Shown one piece after another: positions 42,086 to 46,618 of a stretch of 46,618 nt of DNA. Each line of letters starts with the position of its first letter. Position 1 is the stretch's first letter. The stretch covers positions 1 to 46,618 of the forward strand of contig JAHHGV010000057.1 of assembly GCA_019359695.1 (NCBI GenBank). The letters are read 5' to 3'. The position numbers were made by a program, and so were the translations under genes. The stretch is from Brasilonema angustatum HA4187-MV1 (lineage in GTDB: Bacteria > Cyanobacteriota > Cyanobacteriia > Cyanobacteriales > Nostocaceae). The notes under the pieces were generated by a model. It did not search any database. It saw only the letters and a program-made list of their open reading frames with translations, and was not told where the DNA came from.

Positions 42086-44680
42086 TCAATTTTGAAGTAT
42101 GGAACGCTGGCTTTTTAATTGGAGGAGTGTTTTCCAATCTTGTAAAGTATTCTCGGTCCAAAGCCAATTTTTCGTCAATTCTTTGACCTCAAAATTCACT
42201 GGATCATCTCTAACAATCATTTGACGCAGCTTAATGGCTTCATTCAGATATTGCTCGCGTTTTCCATTTGGTTGGTTGTTTGCAGTTTTATACAAACCAA
42301 TAGCTAACCCAGCATAAGCTGTTAAAGCATCCCGAGGGACTGGCTTTGAAGGTAAAAATGTTGTCGCAGAAGCAGCAGATTTACTCTGCTGCTCTCTGAC
42401 TGCAAAACTCAACGCCTTAAACCAAGAGTCATTTGCTCGGTTAAGATTACCTTGTGCGTAGTAAGCAAAGCCTAAAGCATTATTATACAAAATTGAATCT
42501 GGTTCAGCCTTGAGCGCACTTTCCCAATAACGACGGGCATCATCGACGCTATATCTATTGTTTCCTGTCTGGATAAATTGCCATGCTAATCGCCCCTTAA
42601 AGAAATAGACTGATGGATTGTCTGCAAACTGTTCAGGAATGGCGTTAAGGGCGGCTTGAGCGTTAGGAAGTACATTACGATTAAGCAGTTCTTCCACAGC
42701 ATCGAGTCCTGTTTGCAAGTCCCCCTGACTCAATTTGTCGGTGGCAATTTCAGTGACAACTTTAGTTTCAGTCGTTTTAAAATTGGCTTGTGGGCTGTTA
42801 GAGCTTTGTTGTTGAGACTCAGGACGAATGAGCGGTATTGGTTGATTGTGCGACCACCAGTTGAAACCGACAACGGCTGCTATAGCACAAAGTGCCGTTC
42901 CTGCAAGGGCGATCGCACTAACTCCTATACTACCCCGCGAGACTTTACGTTTGCCTTGTTTTGGTTTTGCTGTTTGTGTCCGCCGAATGGTGGTTGTTTG
43001 AGCTAATGGCAGGACATTCGAGTTTTCCCAGTCTTCTTCCAAGTCCAGATCTTCTTGGCGACTCAGTTCACTATTGAAGGCAACTTCGCGAGGATCTGCG
43101 CCCTGCTGTCTACCATTGGATGCGGCTTCACGGACTTCTTCCCACATCCCGGTATCATTTTCTAGCGAAGCTATTTCACCTGAAACTTCTTTGTCATCAA
43201 GGCTATCTTCCCCAAATTGCACAAGTTCCGCTTTCATGGAAGATTGCTCAGATGTCTTTTGTTTATCTAGCTGGCGGAACAAATCTGAAACAATCGCTGA
43301 ATCCTCTTCATAAGTTGGGTCATCGTACTCAATTTCATCAATCAGGTCGCCCCAGGTCTGTTCCCCTAGCAAGTCTAGATCATCGAATGAGTCTCTTGCC
43401 AAAGATGAGGGTAACATATCCTCAAGGGGTAAAGGCATACTGGCGTCGTTTGCCTGATCTGAGTAAATTATTGCTGACGTCTTTAAAGAGGGATTGTACT
43501 CGTTAAATAACTCCTCACCTTGAGGTAAGGATATCTCTGGGCTAAGATAGCCGTCAAATCCTGGCTGGATATAAAGAGTTGGTAGTGCCCAGTATAGTTG
43601 GTGCGAACCATAGGCAGCAATCAATCCTTGGCGCATCCGACTCACGCACAAATCCACAGGATACCCGTGAGAAAGGTTGCGATAAAACAATTGTGTTAAC
43701 AGTAGTGCCACTTCATCAGGAATACGTTCTGACATCGCCAAAACACTCCTGATGCCCCGCCTGACCAAGCTTTCTGTCAAATTACGTTCCCCTGTGTCTC
43801 TTACTGCACCAGAGGAGGTCGCTGCATATGTTCCCAGGCAGGAGTTAAACACTGCCATTTGGATGTTATTGTTGACCAACAAGCCCGCCAAGTCGTCACC
43901 ACTGAGGGTTTCTCTTAAACCTGTTCTGCTACTGACAAGATAAATTTCTCCACCGTTAAGACCTATGTTACTGTGACCAGAGTAGTGCAGAACGTGGTAT
44001 CGTCCTTGTTCTAGGGCTTGTGTTAATTCTTCTCGCCCTGGTTGTTCTAACAGGGTCAGCTCTATGTGCGGCAGATAATTGCCACTTTCGCCAGGTTGAA
44101 GTTCCGCTTGGAGTTTGATAGCTTCTTGTTTGAGCAAATCTAGACGCACGAGATCTGTGGGAGAAGCAATTGCCATCAATACCTTTAGCCCGCCTTCCTC
44201 TGCTGGTGCTGGCATACCTGTTGACGGCAAACGAGACGTTCTACCAATTCCATTTTGGTAGCGAGAAAAAGCGATATAGGGTCCAGTCGCAATCGGGCGA
44301 TCGCCTGCATGCATGACTTCCCAAGGTAGACGTGCTAATTTAGTATCTTTGAGCCCTAATCGCAAACGCAACACCTGTTGGTGGTTTTGGGCTATTCCTT
44401 GTGCCGTAATCCAACTATCTCTGAGAGTGCCTTGAAACAGTGCATTATAAAGTTGCTGACCCAACGCTACCAAGTTGACGGAGTTTCGTGCTAGAGCATC
44501 TCCCTGCAGCACCGACTTCAACGGGTCATTCATCAAATGTCCCGCCGCTGTCAACCAATCAGCCACAGGCCAAGTCACCAGTTCTTCTGCTAATGGCACC
44601 CCAGGCGCGACTTGTTCCGTGCGCACCAAGTAGTCATTTTGCCCTACTGGGGTTACGGAAATGTGAAATTCCTGGGTCAC
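42086..44680 (-). CDS. hetF: heterocyst differentiation protein HetF (CHAT-domain, caspase-like)
   Basis: An 864-residue protein. Residues about 80-375 form a CHAT (caspase-like) peptidase domain with the dyad His236 (L-H-Y-S-G-H-S-N) and Cys281 (V-F-N-S-C-L-G-T). Residues 390-580 are acidic and probably disordered. A single transmembrane helix lies at about 584-607. The C-terminal part (about 640-864) has TPR-like helical repeats. HetF of Anabaena/Nostoc has this build; it is needed for heterocyst differentiation, keeps HetR levels in check and also affects cell division. The start is GTG at 44680 with AGGAG six bases upstream. The identification is strengthened by the NsiR1-like array upstream, the arrangement known from Nostoc sp. 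PCC 7120. Both catalytic residues are intact. Confidence 0.88.
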   Translation of the reverse strand: MTQEFHISVTPVGQNDYLVRTEQVAPGVPLAEELVTWPVADWLTAAGHLMNDPLKSVLQGDALARNSVNLVALGQQLYNALFQGTLRDSWITAQGIAQNHQQVLRLRLGLKDTKLARLPWEVMHAGDRPIATGPYIAFSRYQNGIGRTSRLPSTGMPAPAEEGGLKVLMAIASPTDLVRLDLLKQEAIKLQAELQPGESGNYLPHIELTLLEQPGREELTQALEQGRYHVLHYSGHSNIGLNGGEIYLVSSRTGLRETLSGDDLAGLLVNNNIQMAVFNSCLGTYAATSSGAVRDTGERNLTESLVRRGIRSVLAMSERIPDEVALLLTQLFYRNLSHGYPVDLCVSRMRQGLIAAYGSHQLYWALPTLYIQPGFDGYLSPEISLPQGEELFNEYNPSLKTSAIIYSDQANDASMPLPLEDMLPSSLARDSFDDLDLLGEQTWGDLIDEIEYDDPTYEEDSAIVSDLFRQLDKQKTSEQSSMKAELVQFGEDSLDDKEVSGEIASLENDTGMWEEVREAASNGRQQGADPREVAFNSELSRQEDLDLEEDWENSNVLPLAQTTTIRRTQTAKPKQGKRKVSRGSIGVSAIALAGTALCAIAAVVGFNWWSHNQPIPLIRPESQQQSSNSPQANFKTTETKVVTEIATDKLSQGDLQTGLDAVEELLNRNVLPNAQAALNAIPEQFADNPSVYFFKGRLAWQFIQTGNNRYSVDDARRYWESALKAEPDSILYNNALGFAYYAQGNLNRANDSWFKALSFAVREQQSKSAASATTFLPSKPVPRDALTAYAGLAIGLYKTANNQPNGKREQYLNEAIKLRQMIVRDDPVNFEVKELTKNWLWTENTLQDWKTLLQLKSQRSILQN

Positions 44681-45010
44681 AACTGCTCCTGTTTGCCTCC
44701 TAAATCTGGTTTGAAACCTGAAAGTTTCAAGTCGATGTTTTGCTTTTTCTTATACCTTAGATGCATCCTGGCACTGATTGTTTCTGGTTCGTGTTGTTTT
44801 GCTCATCAGCTTTAAGCTGTAAGGATTCACCGGTCCACGAGTCATAATTCATGCTGTCTTCTCTAGGACTAGCTTAAAAGTCTCGCTCTGATTGCTTCAA
44901 CCTCTGGAGTATCCCAGAGAAAAAATTCTTTGTTCATAAAACTACATCCCATAGATTGAGTTCTTGTACTACAATTTTAAATTCTGAACCAATCTTCTTT
45001 CATAACTTTA
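44681..45010. other. hetF leader/promoter region
   Basis: No gene is supported. This is the 5' side of hetF on the minus strand; the hetF transcript probably starts in or beyond this region. A fragment at about 44759-44780 (TTAGATGCATCCTGGCACTG) weakly resembles the 5' part of the NsiR1 unit. Confidence 0.5.
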
Positions 45011-45103
45011 TCCGGATCTAGTCAGTTTAGCCCAGAACTTTCTTACTGGTAGATGCACCTTGATCTTTACTCCCATGTAGGCTAACACCTTTTGGGAGTT
45101 TTT
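45011..45103 (+). ncRNA. nsiR1: NsiR1-like unit A (hetF-proximal, diverged)
   Basis: TCCGGA at 45011-45016, GGTAGATGCACC at 45048-45059, then a hairpin CTCCCA (45070-45075) with TGGGAG (45093-45098) and five T. The RNA would be about 45052-45103. The -10 region (TCTTACT) is weak. As the copy nearest to hetF and on the opposite strand, it is the most likely antisense partner of the hetF leader. Confidence 0.7.
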
Positions 45104-45288
45104 CTGTCTTTACTGATTTTATTCTCATGCTAGAAGTCGAGGGGTTTCGGATCTTTTGGGGAAAATCATTTACCGACACCTCTACATCCAAATTAATTTT
45201 CTCCTGAACATTTACTAATGTGTTCACACCCTATGAGTTTTTTTGATAACTTATAAAAAATCTCAATTATTTTTTCTAGACCAAATCA

Positions 45289-45384
45289 TCCGGAGAAAGT
45301 CGTTATCTATAGAACATAGTATTGGTAGATGCACCCTGATAACTGACACCCCTAGTGGACTTTCGGCTACTTGGGGTTTTTTTT
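45289..45384 (+). ncRNA. nsiR1: NsiR1-like unit B
   Basis: The promoter has TCCGGA (45289-45294) and -10 TAGTAT (45317-45322). The RNA is about 45328-45384: GATGCACCCTGATAACTGAC, then stem CCCCTAG (45349-45355) with CTTGGGG (45370-45376) and eight T. Confidence 0.82.
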
Positions 45385-45509
45385 ATTTTTAGTGAAAGTT
45401 CAAATTTCACTACAGAACCACTGATAAAAATTTTTATTTCTTTTCTCTTCTGCCTTCTTTTCATTGTAGATAAAAGCAAAATCTTTTTTCCCCTATTTTG
45501 CTGAATTTA

Positions 45510-45601
45510 TCCGGAGAAAGTCGTTATCTCTAGAACATAAGATTGGTAGATACACCCTGATAACTGACCCCTAGTAGATTTTCGGTCACTAGGGGATTTT
45601 T
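45510..45601 (+). ncRNA. nsiR1: NsiR1-like unit C
   Basis: TCCGGA at 45510-45515, -10 TAAGAT at 45538-45543. The RNA is about 45549-45601: GATACACCCTGATAACTGA, then a perfect 8-bp stem CCCCTAGT (45568-45575) with ACTAGGGG (45588-45595), and T residues. The stem changes relative to unit B keep pairing. Confidence 0.82.
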
Positions 45602-45679
45602 CTGACTCACACAACTATAGCTTTAATTTTCGCGCATTTTTTCCAAAATATATAGTTATTTATCAAACACACAAATGAT

Positions 45680-45743
45680 CAATGCATCTTGATAACTCAC
45701 TTTTTTCGTCAGCTACCAGAAACTGGGATTACATTTATTTTTT
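45680..45743 (+). ncRNA. NsiR1-like unit D, degenerate
   Basis: AATGCATCTTGATAACTCAC matches the conserved 5' part with changes, and CTGGGATTACATTTATTTTTT matches the 3' end. No TCCGGA box lies upstream and the hairpin is poor. It is probably a decayed copy without its own promoter. Confidence 0.5.
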
Positions 45744-45793
45744 ACAAAAAATATATTTATTTACTTAGTTATTCATAGAACATAGAATTGGTA

Positions 45794-45852
45794 GATGCAC
45801 CCTGATAACTCACTTCCCTAGTTGGCTACTCGCTACTGGGGATTTATTTTTT
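45794..45852 (+). ncRNA. nsiR1: NsiR1-like unit E1 (promoter box missing)
   Basis: The RNA part is intact: GATGCACCCTGATAACTCAC, hairpin CCCTAG with CTGGGG (one G-U pair) and ATTTATTTTTT. The -10 TAGAAT is present, but the TCCGGA box is absent because homology to the other units begins only at about 45764. It may be silent or expressed differently. Confidence 0.7.
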
Positions 45853-45885
45853 GATACGAAACAAGTGAGAATTTGGCGGTTTTTG

Positions 45886-45920
45886 TCCGGAACACCCTAG
45901 TTATTCATAGAACATAGAAT
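45886..45920 (+). promoter_or_regulatory. DIF1-type promoter of NsiR1 unit E2 (same in E3-E7)
   Basis: TCCGGA (45886-45891) and TAGAAT (45915-45920) stand 23 bases apart, placing TCCGGA around -35 of the expected RNA start. TCCGGA is the DIF1 motif reported for differentiation-dependent start sites in Anabaena. The same boxes occur at 46018, 46150, 46282, 46414 and 46546. Unit E1 has TATTTA in this place. Confidence 0.75.
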
Positions 45921-45925
45921 TGGTA

Positions 45926-45984
45926 GATGCACCCTGATAACTCACTTCCCCTGTTAGCTACTTGCTGCTGGGGATTTATTTTTT
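45926..45984 (+). ncRNA. nsiR1: NsiR1-like unit E2
   Basis: About 59 nt: GATGCACCCTGATAACTCAC, then CCCCTG...CTGGGG hairpin and T-rich end. TCCGGA box at 45886. The loop has the variant GTTAGCTACTTGC and one extra C in the left stem arm in place of the usual T. Confidence 0.82.
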
Positions 45985-46057
45985 GATACGAAACAAGTGA
46001 GAATTTGGCGGTTTTTGTCCGGAACACCTTAGTTATTCATAGAACATAGAATTGGTA

Positions 46058-46116
46058 GATGCACCCTGATAACTCACTTCCCTAGTTGGCTACTTGCTGC
46101 TGGGGATTTATTTTTT
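46058..46116 (+). ncRNA. nsiR1: NsiR1-like unit E3
   Basis: Same 5' part, hairpin CCCTAG with CTGGGG and loop GTTGGCTACTTGC. TCCGGA box at 46018, -10 TAGAAT at 46047-46052. Confidence 0.82.
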
Positions 46117-46189
46117 GATACGAAACAAGTGAGAATTTGGCGGTTTTTGTCCGGAACACCCTAGTTATTCATAGAACATAGAATTGGTA

Positions 46190-46248
46190 GATGCACCCTG
46201 ATAACTCACTTCCCTAGTTGGCTACTCGCTGCTGGGGATTTATTTTTT
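46190..46248 (+). ncRNA. nsiR1: NsiR1-like unit E4
   Basis: Same 5' part and hairpin stem; the loop has CTACTCGCTG. TCCGGA box at 46150. Confidence 0.82.
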
Positions 46249-46321
46249 GATACGAAACAAGTGAGAATTTGGCGGTTTTTGTCCGGAACACCCTAGTTAT
46301 TCATAGAACATAGAATTGGTA

Positions 46322-46380
46322 GATGCACCCTGATAACTCACTTCCCTAGTTGGCTACTCGCTGCTGGGGATTTATTTTTT
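46322..46380 (+). ncRNA. nsiR1: NsiR1-like unit E5
   Basis: The RNA part appears the same as unit E4. TCCGGA box at 46282. Confidence 0.82.
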
Positions 46381-46453
46381 GATACGAAACAAGTGAGAAT
46401 TTGGCGGTTTTTGTCCGGAACACCCTAGTTATTCATAGAACATAGAATTGGTA

Positions 46454-46512
46454 GATGCACCCTGATAACTCACTTCCCTAGTTGGCTACTTGCTGCTGGG
46501 GATTTATTTTTT
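46454..46512 (+). ncRNA. nsiR1: NsiR1-like unit E6
   Basis: The RNA part appears the same as unit E3 (loop CTACTTGCTG). TCCGGA box at 46414. Confidence 0.82.
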
Positions 46513-46585
46513 GATACGAAACAAGTGAGAATTTGGCGGTTTTTGTCCGGAACACCCTAGTTATTCATAGAACATAGAATTGGTA

Positions 46586-46618
46586 GATGCACCCTGATAA
46601 CTCACTTCCCTAGTTGGC
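46586..46618 (+). ncRNA. nsiR1: NsiR1-like unit E7, cut by the window end
   Basis: The promoter (TCCGGA at 46546) and the first 33 bases of the RNA are present; the hairpin is beyond the window. Confidence 0.78.

Larger units (their letters stand above)
45764..46618 (+). repeat. 132-bp tandem array of NsiR1 units, seven copies in view
   Basis: The GGTAGATGCACCC motif recurs at an exact 132-base step (45790, 45922, 46054, 46186, 46318, 46450, 46582). Copies differ by single bases, mainly in the hairpin loop (GTTGGCTACTCGC/GTTAGCTACTTGC). Each unit holds a promoter, a ~59-nt RNA and a spacer (TTGATACGAAACAAGTGAG). All frames of the unit contain stops, so it is not coding. The array continues past the window end. 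Confidence 0.97.

Noticed and set aside
44759-44780. Possible further NsiR1 copy near the hetF start
   Set aside because: Only a short stretch resembles the 5' part; there is no TCCGGA box, -10 or hairpin.
45027-45227. 66-codon open frame on the minus strand inside the NsiR1-like region
   Set aside because: It reads the reverse complement of NsiR1 units (the G-A-S-T stretch is the inverse of GGTAGATGCACC) and has no protein-like pattern or ribosome-binding site.
45764-46618. CRISPR array or protein-coding tandem repeat
   Set aside because: The spacers between the conserved motifs are themselves near-identical, which excludes CRISPR. Every frame of the 132-bp unit has stops, which excludes a repeat protein.

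Overview
The window comes from a filamentous, heterocyst-forming cyanobacterium of the Nostocales. The signs are frequent GCGATCGC (HIP1) octamers, short heptameric tandem repeats (STRR type: TGTTCAC, ATAACTG, GGGAACA) in gene gaps, a Ycf66 protein, the heterocyst gene hetF, and a tandem array next to hetF that fits the heterocyst-specific small RNA NsiR1. No rRNA, tRNA, CRISPR array, prophage or transposase gene was recognised. The species cannot be named from this sequence.

Layout. 0-4.1 kb: alpha/beta hydrolase, DUF4112 membrane protein, coiled-coil protein, threonine synthase and a 60-residue small gene. 4.1-11.3 kb: a cell-surface carbohydrate region. It holds a secreted right-handed beta-helix protein whose upstream region plus first 25 codons is present three times in tandem (378-bp unit), followed by three glycosyltransferase-type genes. 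11.3-18.2 kb: a tail-anchored protein with a Z-alpha-like winged helix, divergent from a three-gene DNA-processing operon. The operon encodes a winged-helix protein, a P-loop ATPase, and a large fusion of DEDDy exonuclease, Fe-S PD-(D/E)XK nuclease and FtsK-type translocase. This operon is the best candidate here for an undescribed system, possibly genome defence or DNA repair.

18.4-24.6 kb: orphan sensor kinase, an extracytoplasmic redox operon (TlpA-like, CcdA-like, cytochrome b, molybdopterin oxidoreductase), a secreted heptapeptide-repeat protein and an orphan ParA-type ATPase. 24.7-31.5 kb: ileS, a small gene coupled to an HNH endonuclege gene broken by one stop codon, and sulfate uptake genes sbpA-cysT-cysW without an adjacent cysA. 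31.5-32.6 kb is non-coding and rich in hairpins and repeats. 32.6-40.5 kb: a membrane-anchored PstS-like protein coupled to a PHP/DUF3604-like protein, a Ycf66 protein, gnd and an amino-acid permease.

40.8-46.6 kb: a zinc-ribbon Ser/Thr kinase and hetF on the minus strand. Upstream of hetF, on the plus strand, lie eleven NsiR1-like units (about 50-60 nt RNA, TCCGGA promoter box, own terminator hairpin). Seven form a near-perfect 132-bp tandem array that runs off the window end. Because the array is divergent from hetF, a long hetF leader would be antisense to the proximal copies, which suggests local as well as trans regulation of heterocyst development.
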